A stretch of DNA of 64,000 bases from Microbacterium mitrae. Its GTDB lineage: Bacteria; Actinomycetota; Actinomycetes; Actinomycetales; Microbacteriaceae. Below, piece by piece: positions 36,541 to 46,209 of the stretch. The stretch is from NCBI RefSeq assembly GCF_008017445.1, contig NZ_VRSW01000002.1, positions 474,060 through 538,059 of the forward strand, read 5' to 3'. A program made the position numbers and the translations under genes. Within the stretch, counting starts at the first letter, position 1; the number at the start of each line of letters is the position of its first letter. A model generated the notes under the pieces. That model did not search any database, was not told the DNA's origin, and saw only the letters and a list, made by a program, of their open reading frames with translations.

Positions 36541-37902
36541 CTATTCGGTGTACCCGTCGGCGACGTTCAGCGCCTCGTCGATAACGTCCAGCCCGCGGAT
36601 GAGATCGTCTTCGCTGATAATCAGGGGCGGGGCGATGTGGGTACGGTTGAAGTGGATGAACGGCCACACACCCGCCTTTTTCGCGGCCGCGGCAAACGCA
36701 TTCATCGGCGCGGCGTCGGCGCCAGACGCGTTGAACGGTACGAGAGGCTCACGCGTGTCTTTGTTCTTGACCAGTTCGATCGCCCAGAACAGACCGCGAC
36801 CGCGCACCTCGCCGACGCTCGGGTGTCGCTCCGCCATCTGCGCGAGACGCGGTGCGACGATCCGCTCGCCGAGGTCGTTGACACGCTCGAGAATGCCATC
36901 GCGACGAAACACCTCAAATGTGGCGACACCGACAGCACACGCCAGCGGGTGGCCGGAGTAGGTGAGTCCACCGGGGAAGACGACGGTGTCGAAGTGCGAT
37001 GCGATGCGATCGGAAATGACAACGCCACCGAGCGGCACATAGCCGGAGTTCACGCCCTTCGCGAACGTGATCAGGTCCGGGGTCGCGCCATCAGCCTGAA
37101 AGCTCCACCATTGCCCGGTGCGGCCAAAGCCGACCATCACTTCGTCGGCGATCCACATGATGTTGTATTTGTCACACAGGGCTCGCACGCCGCGCAGGTA
37201 GCCGGGTGGCGGCACCAAGACGCCGTTGGAACCAACGACCGACTCGATGATGATCGCGCCGATAGTTGAGGCGCCCTCCAGGATGATTGTCTGTTCGAGG
37301 TGCGCGAGGGCTCGTTCGCTCTCCTGTTCCTCGGATTCGGCGTGAAACGCCGACCGGTAGGCGTAGGGCCCGAAGAACTTCGCGACGGAACCATCGGCCG
37401 GCTCGTTCGCCCAGCGGCGCGGGTCGCCGGTGAGGGAGATCGCCGTCGTTGTATTGCCGTGGTAGCTGCGGTACATCGACAGCACCTTGCGCTTGCCGGT
37501 GACCAGGCGTGCCATGCGCACGGCATTTTCGTTGGCATCGGCACCGCCATTGGTGAAGAAAACCTTGGTGAAGCCCTCGGGGCTGACCTCGGAAATCAGG
37601 CGCGCCAGCTCACCGCGCACATCGTTCGCCATCGAAGGCTGAATTGTCGCAAGTCGCTCAGCCTGCTTCACAATCGCCGCCACCAGGTCGGGGTGCTGGT
37701 GCCCGAGGTTCAGGTTGACGAGCTGTGACGAGAAGTCGAGGTAGCTGTTGCCCTGGTAGTCCCAGAAGGTGGCGCCGGAACCACCGGCGACGGGTGGCGG
37801 GTCAATGAGGGCTTGCGCGCTCCATGAGTGGAAAACGTGGGTGCGGTCATCGGCGCGAACCTGGGCTTCTGCGGCCTGGTCTACGGCAGGAATAACGCTC
37901 AT
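36541..37902 (-). CDS. Class III aminotransferase (beta-alanine/GABA-type candidate)
   Basis: Second PLP aminotransferase of the operon, 453 aa, distinct from its neighbour. PLP motifs: FFTNGGADANENAVRMARL, WIADEVMVGFGRTGQWW and Lys in FAKGVNSGYVPLGG near residue 280. Relatives act on beta-alanine, GABA or taurine with pyruvate. Between an aldehyde dehydrogenase and a malonate/methylmalonate semialdehyde dehydrogenase, it fits the step amino acid to semialdehyde. Substrate is inferred from context. Confidence 0.87.
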   Translation of the reverse strand: MSVIPAVDQAAEAQVRADDRTHVFHSWSAQALIDPPPVAGGSGATFWDYQGNSYLDFSSQLVNLNLGHQHPDLVAAIVKQAERLATIQPSMANDVRGELARLISEVSPEGFTKVFFTNGGADANENAVRMARLVTGKRKVLSMYRSYHGNTTTAISLTGDPRRWANEPADGSVAKFFGPYAYRSAFHAESEEQESERALAHLEQTIILEGASTIGAIIIESVVGSNGVLVPPPGYLRGVRALCDKYNIMWIADEVMVGFGRTGQWWSFQADGATPDLITFAKGVNSGYVPLGGVVISDRIASHFDTVVFPGGLTYSGHPLACAVGVATFEVFRRDGILERVNDLGERIVAPRLAQMAERHPSVGEVRGRGLFWAIELVKNKDTREPLVPFNASGADAAPMNAFAAAAKKAGVWPFIHFNRTHIAPPLIISEDDLIRGLDVIDEALNVADGYTE

Positions 37903-37920
37903 CGCGGGTCTCTCTTGTCT

Positions 37921-39408
37921 TCAGTGGTTGCTCGGAAAACCGAGGTCGACCTGCGTTGCCGTGTTGTCTGGCCAGCGCGTCGTTGTGACCTTGGTGCGGG
38001 TGTAGAAGTGAATGGATTCGGGCCCGTAGATGTGAGAGTCGCCAAACAGGGAGTTGCGCCATCCGCCAAAGGAGTAGGCGCCAACCGGCACCGGAATCGG
38101 CACGTTAATGCCGACCATGCCGACCTCAATCTCGACCTCGAACTGGCGAGCGGTACGTCCGTCGCGGGTGAATACCGCCGTGCCATTCGCGAACTGATTC
38201 GCGTTGATCAGCGCGACGGCCTCGTCGAAGGTTTCAACGCGAACAACGCTCAGCACCGGGCCGAAGATCTCGTCGTCGTACACCTTCATGCCCGGGCGCA
38301 CGTTATCGACCAGGCTCACGCCGATAAAGAAGCCATCGTCATCAAACTGCTGCGTGGTTCCGTCGATCACCACTGTCGCGCCCTCGGCCGTCGCTCCCGT
38401 GACATACGAGGCCACCTTGTCGCGGTGCTCGCGCGTGATCAGCGGACCCATTTCGCTCGCCTCGTTGGTGCCATCGCCAATCTGCAGCGATGCGACGCGG
38501 CTGGCAACCTTCTCGATCAGCGCGTCGGCGGTTGCGTCGCCGACGGCGACGAGCACCGAGATGGCCATGCATCGTTCGCCAGCCGAACCGTATGCAGCCG
38601 AGACGGCAGCGTCTGCCGCCGAATCAAGGTCGGCATCGGGCATCACGACCATGTGGTTCTTTGCGCCGCCGAGGGCCTGCACGCGCTTGCCATTGGCGCT
38701 GGCCCGCTGGTAAATGCTCCGTGCAATCGGGGTGGAACCAACGAAGCTGATGGCGCGAACATCGGGGGAGTCGAGCAGCGCATCCACGGCAACCTTGTCG
38801 CCGTGGAGCACGTTGAGCACGCCGGCGGGCAACCCCGCGTCTTCAAACAGCTGCACGATGAAGTTCGCGGCCGATGGGTCCTTTTCACTGGGCTTGAGAA
38901 TCACCGTGTTGCCGCACGCGATGGCGGAGGCCACCATCCACAGCGGAACCATGACGGGAAAGTTGAAGGGGGTGATGCAGGCGACCACGCCGACCGGCTG
39001 ACGCGTGGAGTGCACGTCGACACCACGCGAGACCTGCTCAGAGTGCTCGCCCTTCAGGTGGTGAACCAGACCCGCCGCGAACTCGATGTTCTCGATGCCA
39101 CGGCTGATTTCACCCAGCGCGTCGGAGAGCACCTTGCCATGCTCATTGGTGATGATCGCTGCCAGCTCGTGCTGGCGTTCCACGAGTAGATGGCGCAGTT
39201 TGAAGAACACATCGGCGCGCTTGATCAAGCCCGTTTCGCGCCACCCAGCCAATGCCGCCTTCGCCGTCTGAATGGCCTGCTCGGCCTCGGCGGCCGAGGC
39301 AAACGCGACCTGGCGCTGCACGGCCCCCGTTGCCGGGTTGAACACCTGGCCGGTGCGTTCTGCGGTGGCGGTGGCGGTGCCACCGATGTGGTGCTTGACG
39401 AGGTTCAT
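37921..39408 (-). CDS. CoA-acylating methylmalonate/malonate semialdehyde dehydrogenase
   Basis: ALDH-fold enzyme (MmsA/IolA family) converting (methyl)malonate semialdehyde plus CoA to acyl-CoA and CO2. 495 aa from ATG 39408 with GGAGAAG upstream; the frame continues 126 nt further but without a good site. Diagnostic segments: FNFPVMVPLWM, GAKNHMVVMPDADLD, and catalytic Cys in GSAGERCMAISVLVAVGD (about residue 284), where the RCMA form marks the MMSDH branch. First gene of the minus operon and divergent from the PucR regulator. Confidence 0.93.
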   Translation of the reverse strand: MNLVKHHIGGTATATAERTGQVFNPATGAVQRQVAFASAAEAEQAIQTAKAALAGWRETGLIKRADVFFKLRHLLVERQHELAAIITNEHGKVLSDALGEISRGIENIEFAAGLVHHLKGEHSEQVSRGVDVHSTRQPVGVVACITPFNFPVMVPLWMVASAIACGNTVILKPSEKDPSAANFIVQLFEDAGLPAGVLNVLHGDKVAVDALLDSPDVRAISFVGSTPIARSIYQRASANGKRVQALGGAKNHMVVMPDADLDSAADAAVSAAYGSAGERCMAISVLVAVGDATADALIEKVASRVASLQIGDGTNEASEMGPLITREHRDKVASYVTGATAEGATVVIDGTTQQFDDDGFFIGVSLVDNVRPGMKVYDDEIFGPVLSVVRVETFDEAVALINANQFANGTAVFTRDGRTARQFEVEIEVGMVGINVPIPVPVGAYSFGGWRNSLFGDSHIYGPESIHFYTRTKVTTTRWPDNTATQVDLGFPSNH

Positions 39409-39497
39409 TCTTCTCCGTTCACGGAATCCGGACGATCTGACCGTGTGTCCGGCTAGGCTTCTGATCACAGTTTGACGCAGAAGAGATAGGCAGAGGC

Positions 39498-41129
39498 ATG
39501 GCTGAACGTCACGAAGATCGCGTTGGTCAAACAAATCGTCCGGAGCCCCCGCTCGGGCAACTGACCGTACGTGATGTGCTTCGCGAAGATGCGGTGTTGG
39601 CCGGCCAACCGGAGATTCTGGTGGGCGATGACGCCCTCACAGTCCCGGTGCGCTGGGTGCACGCCTCCGACAGCGCAGACGTCGCCAGACTGCTCGTCGG
39701 CGGCGAACTTATCCTCACGACGGCGTCGGCATGGCCGACGGAACCAGAGGCGCTGGAGGCGTTCATCGAGGGGTTGGTCGAGGCGCGAACCGCAGGCGTC
39801 GTGATCGAGCTCGGTACTCACTACCGCTATGTGCCGTCGATCGTGCAACGCACGGCACGCCGGTTGGGGTTGGCGCTGGTGGCGCTGCATCGCGAGATCA
39901 AGTTTGTCACCGTCACGGAGGCGGTCCACCGACGCGTGATCAGCGCCCACACCGCGGCGCTTCGCTCTCGCGACGAGGTGCGTGAGAGGTTTACCGCGCT
40001 CGCCCTGCGAGGTTCACCCGCCGATTTCGTCGTGCAACAGTTGGCGACAACGCTCAATTGCGGCATCGTGCTGGAGAATCTGGCGCACGAAGTCATCGTG
40101 GCGGATGGACCGCTGGGCGATGAACAAAAGCTCTTCACTGATTGGGAGCCCCGTTCTCGCGCGCTTCACCGTGCGGCCGGCCAGAGTGAGGAGGTCGCTG
40201 TCGATGACGGGTGGTTGATTGTGCCCGTCGAAGCGCGCGGACATCGGTGGGGACACATTGTGGCGCTACCAGGGCCGGGGCACCGTGCGGGTCGTTACAA
40301 CGTGGTGCAACAGGCTGCCGTTGCCCTCGCCATCGGCCGGCTCGTGGATGCGGAACGCGATGAGTGGGCGGCCATCGGTCGGCGACGGTTGCTTGACGGC
40401 CTACTCACGGGACGTTTTTCTGGTCTTGGCGGCGTTGGTGCGCGTCTGAGCGCCGCAGGCATGCCGGTGGACGGGAGGCTCATCGGGCTCGTGGTTTCAG
40501 GTGTTCCCGTCAACGATGAGCGTGCCGACACGGCGGCTCGGGCGCTCGGCGGGAGAGCGCTGACCGGCTCTGCACCGCGCGGTGTGGCGCAGCCCGCAGC
40601 CACGATTCTGGTGGGGCTCAAGGCCGGTGCCGAGTTTGGTGATGATCGGGCACTGGCATTCGTGCGGGCGATTACCGATGCACCCGATCGGGCGCTGGTT
40701 TCTGTCGGCCGGCTCACCGAAGGGGTAGATGGTGCCATGCAGTCGTTGCAGGAAGCGATTGACCTTGCCCATTCCGCACGGTTGACCGGCATCGGGCCGC
40801 AGATTCGGCGTTCGGAGCAGCGCCCGCTTATGCGTCTGGTGACCAGCCTGCGCGATGATCACCGACTGCTCGAACACGGTGAGCGCATGCTGGCGCCGCT
40901 CATCGACTACGACCTGACGCGGCAGGGCGATCTGCTCGATGTGTTGGAGGCGATGCTGCAGCACCCCAGCAACCGCACCGCTGCGGCGACCGCCTCGCAC
41001 CTGTCGCGCTCGGTGTTTTACCAACGCATCACGCTGATCGAAGAACTGCTCGGAGTGAACCTTGACGATGGCGAGATTCAGACGGCACTCCATATCGCGC
41101 TACTGGTGCGCAGGCGCGCACGGCGATAG
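39498..41129 (+). CDS. PucR-family transcriptional regulator
   Basis: Regulator of 543 aa: N-terminal PucR purine-catabolism-type domain (about residues 15-140, DVLREDAVLAGQPEILVGDD), a GGDEF-like central domain (about 270-400), and a C-terminal PucR helix-turn-helix (HPSNRTAAATASHLSRSVFYQRI, about 490-512). It is divergent from the semialdehyde dehydrogenase operon and convergent with the transporter operon, so it is the obvious local regulator (inference). Members of this family sense catabolic intermediates. Confidence 0.9.
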   Translation: MAERHEDRVGQTNRPEPPLGQLTVRDVLREDAVLAGQPEILVGDDALTVPVRWVHASDSADVARLLVGGELILTTASAWPTEPEALEAFIEGLVEARTAGVVIELGTHYRYVPSIVQRTARRLGLALVALHREIKFVTVTEAVHRRVISAHTAALRSRDEVRERFTALALRGSPADFVVQQLATTLNCGIVLENLAHEVIVADGPLGDEQKLFTDWEPRSRALHRAAGQSEEVAVDDGWLIVPVEARGHRWGHIVALPGPGHRAGRYNVVQQAAVALAIGRLVDAERDEWAAIGRRRLLDGLLTGRFSGLGGVGARLSAAGMPVDGRLIGLVVSGVPVNDERADTAARALGGRALTGSAPRGVAQPAATILVGLKAGAEFGDDRALAFVRAITDAPDRALVSVGRLTEGVDGAMQSLQEAIDLAHSARLTGIGPQIRRSEQRPLMRLVTSLRDDHRLLEHGERMLAPLIDYDLTRQGDLLDVLEAMLQHPSNRTAAATASHLSRSVFYQRITLIEELLGVNLDDGEIQTALHIALLVRRRARR

Positions 41130-41142
41130 GGCGGTGGGAGAG

Positions 41143-41481
41143 TCAGGGTGTCCAATACACCTTGCGAAGCGTCTCGGTGACGGTCCACTCGGTGCGCATG
41201 CCGTCAACGAGACGCACGATCACGCCGGCGTGCAACATCAGTGCTGGCTGCGGCGGATTCACGAACTCGAGAACCGCGTGCCCGGAGAGCACCATGAAGA
41301 GCTCATCCGATTCGACGTCGCGCATGGCGCCGGGCGTCATTTCCCACACGCCGCTGTTCTCGGTGATTTCTAAAACAGCCGTCGATGGCTCGCCGAAAAC
41401 GACCTGGTCATCAGGCACCGGCTCGTGCTCAAGATCAGTGGTTCGCGGGTCAAGAATCGTGCCAGGCGTCAGTTCATTCAT
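41143..41481 (-). CDS. Small cupin (Cupin_3/DUF861 type)
   Basis: Single cupin domain, 112 aa, with LMLHAGVIVRLVDG and WEMTPGAMRDVESDELFMVLSGHAVL. Family members include ureidoglycine aminohydrolase-like and ethanolamine-utilisation (EutQ-like) cupins, but I cannot assign a substrate. Last gene of the minus-strand transporter operon, 10 nt after the amidohydrolase stop. Confidence 0.8.
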   Translation of the reverse strand: MNELTPGTILDPRTTDLEHEPVPDDQVVFGEPSTAVLEITENSGVWEMTPGAMRDVESDELFMVLSGHAVLEFVNPPQPALMLHAGVIVRLVDGMRTEWTVTETLRKVYWTP

Positions 41482-41490
41482 GATCCGATC

Positions 41491-43134
41491 TCACTCCGCC
41501 GTGTAGACGCATGAACCATTGACCCAGGTCTGACGCACCCCGGTGAGACCGATTTCAGTCGTCGGGTGCGCAAACGGATCGCGGTCTAGCAACGCAAAGT
41601 CGGCGGCCTTGCCGACGGTGATGGTTCCGGTCGTGTCATCAAGGTGGTTCACATACGCGGAACCTGCCGTGTAGGCCACGAGGCTGGTGCCGAGATCGAT
41701 GGCTTGCTCTGGCAAGAAGGCGTCGTAGTCGCCCTCTTCATAGCCGGGAGCTGCCATGCGGTTGACCGCCGTGTGAATGGCCGCCATCGGATTGGGTGTG
41801 GAAACTGACCAGTCGCTTCCGGCGGCCAACATGGTTCCGGCGCGCAAGAGGTCACCAAAGGGGTACTGCCAGCCGGAACGTTGGGCGCCAAGGAAGGGCA
41901 TCGTCAGCTCGATCATTTGCGGTTCGAGGGTGGCCCACAGCGACTGCATGTTGGCGACGACACTGAGCTCGCGAAAGCGGGAGATATCGTCGGGGTGAAT
42001 GACCTGGAGGTGGGCGATGTGATGGCGGTTATCGTTTCGGCCGTTGCGAACAATGGCCTGCTCGACCGCGTCGAGACACTGCCGCACCGCTCGGTCGCCG
42101 ATGGCGTGAAAATGCACCTGAAAGCCGTGGGCGTCGAGGGCCGGCACGGCCTCGTTCAGCACCTCGGGCGCAACGAAAGAGATACCACTGTTGTCGGTGG
42201 GGTGGCCGTGACCATCGCAGTAGGACTCAAGCATGGACGCGGTGAAGTTTTCTGCCACACCGTCTTGCATGATCTTGACGCTGGTGGCGCGAAACCGTTC
42301 ACCGGTGTAACGCTCGCGTCGCTGCAACAGCGACTCGATTTGTTCGAGACCGGCCGAGCGATCCCACCACAGCGCGCCGACGACTTTGGCGCTGAGAATG
42401 CCGGCGCGTTCGGCAGCGACGTAAATGTCGCCCGCATCTGGCATGTCTGAGTACGCGCCGATGATCGCGTCTTGAAACGCGGTGATGCCATACGAATGCA
42501 AATATGCCTGTCCGCGCATGAGTGCGCGCGTGAGGAACTCCGCCGATGTCTCCGGCAGCAGGCGATTGACCAGATTCATGGCACCCTCGTGGAGGGTGCC
42601 CGTGGGGTTGCCATGTTGGTCGCGTTCGATCCGGCCATCCGCGGGGTCTGGCGTGTGCCGGTCGATGCCCGCGCGACGCAAGGCTTCGGAGTTCACCCAG
42701 GCCCCGTGGCCATCCGCGTTCGGCAGAAACGCGGGCCGATCGGCGACGGCCTCATCGAGCGCCGCGGCGGTGGGGCAGCCACCGGGAAAGGCCGACATGC
42801 TCCAGCCGCCACCCAGAATCCACTCTTCGTCTGGGTGACTCGCCGCGTACGCCGCGATGATCTCCAGGTACTGCGGCTGTGTTGACCCTGCGGCCAGGTC
42901 GCAACGCAAGAGTTCTAGCCCGCCGGAGATGGGATGCACGTGGGCGTCTTGAAAGCCGGGAACCAGCAGGCCGTCGCCGACGTCGATAACCGACGTGCGC
43001 GGCCCAAACATCGACTCTGCTTCGGCTCCCACCGCGGCGATGGTTCCGTCGATGACCGCCACGGCATGGGTGCGTGAGCGCACGGTGTTTGCGGTGAATG
43101 CGGAACCGCGAAACAGCGTTTGGGCGTGACGCAT
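41491..43134 (-). CDS. YtcJ-like amidohydrolase (Amidohydro_3)
   Basis: Metal-dependent hydrolase of 547 aa of the Amidohydro_3/YtcJ group, which includes N-substituted formamide and related amide hydrolases. Metal ligands: FQDAHVHP (about residues 57-64), FHAIGDRAV (about 310), and HHIAHLQVIHPDD (about 340). The N-terminal and C-terminal beta caps are present. It starts directly after the permease stop (TGAATG), so it is tightly coupled to the polyamine-type transporter, suggesting it acts on the imported substrate (inference). Confidence 0.9.
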   Translation of the reverse strand: MRHAQTLFRGSAFTANTVRSRTHAVAVIDGTIAAVGAEAESMFGPRTSVIDVGDGLLVPGFQDAHVHPISGGLELLRCDLAAGSTQPQYLEIIAAYAASHPDEEWILGGGWSMSAFPGGCPTAAALDEAVADRPAFLPNADGHGAWVNSEALRRAGIDRHTPDPADGRIERDQHGNPTGTLHEGAMNLVNRLLPETSAEFLTRALMRGQAYLHSYGITAFQDAIIGAYSDMPDAGDIYVAAERAGILSAKVVGALWWDRSAGLEQIESLLQRRERYTGERFRATSVKIMQDGVAENFTASMLESYCDGHGHPTDNSGISFVAPEVLNEAVPALDAHGFQVHFHAIGDRAVRQCLDAVEQAIVRNGRNDNRHHIAHLQVIHPDDISRFRELSVVANMQSLWATLEPQMIELTMPFLGAQRSGWQYPFGDLLRAGTMLAAGSDWSVSTPNPMAAIHTAVNRMAAPGYEEGDYDAFLPEQAIDLGTSLVAYTAGSAYVNHLDDTTGTITVGKAADFALLDRDPFAHPTTEIGLTGVRQTWVNGSCVYTAE

Positions 43135-44055
43135 TCAGTTTCCTCCCATGGCGCGGGCGATGTCGGTTGCCGAGTCGCCGGCGCGCTTGAGCACGACGGC
43201 AACCAGCGCGAGCGCGAGAAGCGTCAACAGAAGCATGATGGTGCTGACCGCGGCGATCTCCGGACGCAGACCCGAACGCACCGCGCTCAGCACATACACC
43301 GGCCACGGCGTCGTGCCAGAGACGTTGACGAACGCGGCGATGACGGTGTTGTCCAAGCTGAGCGTGAACGCCAACAGGAAGCCGGCGAGAATCGCGGGCA
43401 TCGCCAGTGACAGGGTGATGCGGCGGAACGTCGTCATGGGCTTGGCGAACAGGTCGGAGGAGGCCTCTTCAAGCTTCGCATCTTGCCCAATCAGGCGGGA
43501 GCGCACGAGGTAGGCAACCACGGCCGTGGCGAAGAGCGACGAACCGACGCTCAGGCGCACGATGCCGTCGTTGAAGACGCCGATGCCCAAGTCTTGTCCG
43601 AGCGTCACAAACCACGGCAGCAATGAAACCGCGTCGACGATTTCGGGCGTGACCGAAACGAGCAGCAACAGCACGAGGAAAGGGCCAACCCAGCGACCGG
43701 GGTGACGCGCCATCGCGATGCCAGCGGTGGTTCCGAGCACGGTGGCAATGATCGCGCTGATCAGTGCCACCTGCAATGAGACCACGACGGCGCGCTGAAT
43801 TGCGGGCTTCTCGAAAATCGTGAGGTAGGCGTCCCAGCCGAAGCTGTCCCACGCGACGAGGAGACGCCCCGAGTTGAACGACGAGATCACGATGACGATG
43901 ATCGGCAAGAACAGAAAGATCATCACCGCAACACCCCATACCGTCAGCGCGATGTCAGAGCCTGACTTTCGGTGGCGGCGAACGCGCGGTGCCGGGGGAG
44001 TCGAGGGCGGGGTAGTTGCCGCTTCGGGAGCAATGGCCGTGGTGCTGGATGTCAT
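43135..44055 (-). CDS. Polyamine-type ABC transporter permease (PotC-like)
   Basis: Inner-membrane permease of 306 aa, six helices, with the EAA-type loop EASSDLFAKPMTTFRRITLSL (about residues 199-219) of binding-protein-dependent permeases. Belongs to the PotC side of spermidine/putrescine transporters (SLDNTVIAAFV segment). Overlaps the PotB-like gene by 4 nt. Confidence 0.9.
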   Translation of the reverse strand: MTSSTTAIAPEAATTPPSTPPAPRVRRHRKSGSDIALTVWGVAVMIFLFLPIIVIVISSFNSGRLLVAWDSFGWDAYLTIFEKPAIQRAVVVSLQVALISAIIATVLGTTAGIAMARHPGRWVGPFLVLLLLVSVTPEIVDAVSLLPWFVTLGQDLGIGVFNDGIVRLSVGSSLFATAVVAYLVRSRLIGQDAKLEEASSDLFAKPMTTFRRITLSLAMPAILAGFLLAFTLSLDNTVIAAFVNVSGTTPWPVYVLSAVRSGLRPEIAAVSTIMLLLTLLALALVAVVLKRAGDSATDIARAMGGN

Positions 44056-44990
44056 GACACCGTCTCCAGTGTTGCGGTCTCGGTGAAGGGGCCGGAACCT
44101 GCAGGTGCGGGGCCAAGATCGACGCGGTTGTGCAGGTTGAACGGCAGGGCGACGAGCCAGATCAGCAGGGCAGCGATCCCGAGGCTGATGACGACCAACA
44201 GCATCAGCAGCACCGCCATGGCCGAGCCGAGCGCCCAGTTTTGTGCGGTCTGGAACTGGCTGGCGACCAATTGGCCCACCATGGTTCCCTTCGCGCCGCC
44301 AAGCACGGTAGCGGTGATGTAGTCACCCATCAGCGGGATGAACACCAGCATGACGCCCGCGACGACACCGGGGCGTGCCAACGGCAGCGTCACGCGCATG
44401 AACGTGCTGACCCGGTTTGCCCCCAGGTCCTTGGAGGCCTCGCGAAGCGCAGGGCCCACCCGGTCAAACGCGACAAACAGCGGCAGAATCATCAGCGGCA
44501 GGTAGTTGTAAACGACACCCAGCAACACCGCTGCGCGTGTGTGCAAGAGGTCGAGCGGCGCCGCGATAATGCCGATGTTCTGCAAGAACGTTGACAGCCA
44601 ACCCTCGGGGGCGATGATGACCTGCCAACCGATGGTGCGCACCAAGAAGTTGGTCCAGAACGGAACCAGCACGAGCGCGAGCAGCAGCCCGCGGCGCTGC
44701 GGTTTCACCTTAAACGCAATCCAATACGCGACGGGCGCGCCAACCGCAAAGCACAGAATGGTTCCGAGCACTCCCACCCACAGCGTGTTCTGGAACGTTG
44801 CGATGAAGGTGGGCGACAGAGCTTCGAAGTAGCGGTCGAACGAGAGGACGTCGTTCGCGTGCGTGCCGAAAATGCCCGGTTTGTAGCCGAAGCTGAACCA
44901 CACCACCATCGCGACCGGAATCACGAAGAAGGCGATGAGCCAGAGCCACGCGGGGGAGGCGAGCAGAACCCCGCTCAGGCGTTTACGCAC
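44052..44990 (-). CDS. Polyamine-type ABC transporter permease (PotB-like)
   Basis: Permease of 312 aa with six helices and the EAA loop REASKDLGANRVSTFMRVTLPL (about 180-201) typical of PotB/PotH. Together with the PotC-like permease, the binding protein and the ATPase it completes a PotABCD-type importer. Overlaps the binding-protein stop by 8 nt. Confidence 0.9.
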   Translation of the reverse strand: MRKRLSGVLLASPAWLWLIAFFVIPVAMVVWFSFGYKPGIFGTHANDVLSFDRYFEALSPTFIATFQNTLWVGVLGTILCFAVGAPVAYWIAFKVKPQRRGLLLALVLVPFWTNFLVRTIGWQVIIAPEGWLSTFLQNIGIIAAPLDLLHTRAAVLLGVVYNYLPLMILPLFVAFDRVGPALREASKDLGANRVSTFMRVTLPLARPGVVAGVMLVFIPLMGDYITATVLGGAKGTMVGQLVASQFQTAQNWALGSAMAVLLMLLVVISLGIAALLIWLVALPFNLHNRVDLGPAPAGSGPFTETATLETVS

Positions 44991-46170
44991 CGGCGGCGGC
45001 CTTTACCGCGTTCCAGATGTCAACGCGCAGCGTCTGGGACTCATTGAGCTCCTGCTCGCGCATGGCTGCCAGTTGGTCGTCGGAGAAGAAGATCAGGTCA
45101 AGGTAGGGCAGACCCGCGGCTTCCGCCTCGGCCTGCATGTCTTTGCCGCCGACGTGATAACCGATGTAGTCGAGGTTCTCGAACAGCGCCTCTGGGCTCA
45201 TCGAGAAGTTGATGAACGCGTGAGCGGCCTCGGGGTTGGGGGCGCCGGCGGCGATTGCCCAGTTGTCCATCCACAGCTCGGTGATCGGTCCGGGCAAAAC
45301 CCACTGCCAGCGGTCGGGCTCGGAAGACTCGTTGAAGCCCAAGCGGAAGTCACCGTTCCAGCCCTGCATCAGGGCATGCGTGCCCTGCGGGATGGCGTTG
45401 GTTCCTGGGTAGGAGTCGAAGGCGGCAATGTGTGGAGCGATCTTCTCAACCAGGAAGGTGCGGCACTCTTCGAGAGCCGTGGTGTCGGTGGTGTTCCAAT
45501 CTTCATTGCGCGCCCAGAAGTAGGAGCCGATGATGGCCGCCGGGTCGTCAGAAAGCGAGGTCTTGCCGCTGGCTTCGTTCTGGGCGGCATCGAAGAAGTC
45601 GTCCCACGTCTTAAGCTCACGCGTGATGACGGTCTTGTCGTAGACGAAGCCCGTGGTTCCCCACGCCTTGCACACCGAGTAGTCGTTCTCCGGGTCCCAC
45701 GCGCGCCCGATGAAGGCCGGGTCCATATTGGCCAGGTTGGGCAGCAGCTCCTTGTTGAACTTCTGCAGCAGGCCGTTTTCGATCATCTGCGGAATGAACA
45801 CGCCGGTCGGAACCACGATGTCGTAACCGCTGGTTCCCTTCGCCGCAATGAGCTTCGCGATCAGCTCTTCGTTGGAGGAGTACGAATCCAAGCTCACCTT
45901 CGGGCCGAGCTCAGCGGTGAAGTCAGAGACAACGGTCGGGGCGTCATAGTCACCCCACGTGTAGACCGAGACCGACTTCTCCAGCGGGCCACCGGTGGCT
46001 ACGGCGCCGGGCTTGGTCTGCCCGCCACCCGAGGTGCAGGCCGCGAGAAACGCGGTTCCGCCGAGCGCCGCGGCGAAACCCAGGAATCTGCGGCGGGAAA
46101 GTTCACGTTGAATGACCGGAACGGCGGCCTGCGGTGCAAGAATTCGGATCGCGTTGTCTGGAGTATTCAT
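44983..46170 (-). CDS. Polyamine-type extracellular substrate-binding protein (PotD/F-like)
   Basis: Periplasmic-type solute-binding protein of 395 aa, bacterial extracellular protein 1/PotD family. The leader has a twin-arginine motif SRRRFLGFAAALGG and a lipobox FLAAC, so it is probably Tat-exported and lipid-anchored. The mature part shows SVYTWGDYDAPTVVSDF and EELIAKLIAAKGTSGYDIVVPT of polyamine binders. SD GGAG precedes the ATG at 46170. Polyamine specificity is inferred from family and context. Confidence 0.9.
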   Translation of the reverse strand: MNTPDNAIRILAPQAAVPVIQRELSRRRFLGFAAALGGTAFLAACTSGGGQTKPGAVATGGPLEKSVSVYTWGDYDAPTVVSDFTAELGPKVSLDSYSSNEELIAKLIAAKGTSGYDIVVPTGVFIPQMIENGLLQKFNKELLPNLANMDPAFIGRAWDPENDYSVCKAWGTTGFVYDKTVITRELKTWDDFFDAAQNEASGKTSLSDDPAAIIGSYFWARNEDWNTTDTTALEECRTFLVEKIAPHIAAFDSYPGTNAIPQGTHALMQGWNGDFRLGFNESSEPDRWQWVLPGPITELWMDNWAIAAGAPNPEAAHAFINFSMSPEALFENLDYIGYHVGGKDMQAEAEAAGLPYLDLIFFSDDQLAAMREQELNESQTLRVDIWNAVKAAAGA

Positions 46171-46209
46171 GGGTGTCTCCGAAAGGGTTCTTATCGTCGG
46201 GTCGGGTGG

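Noticed and set aside
37828..39189. Open frame of 453 codons opposite the semialdehyde dehydrogenase
   Set aside because: Antisense mirror of a clear MMSDH gene.
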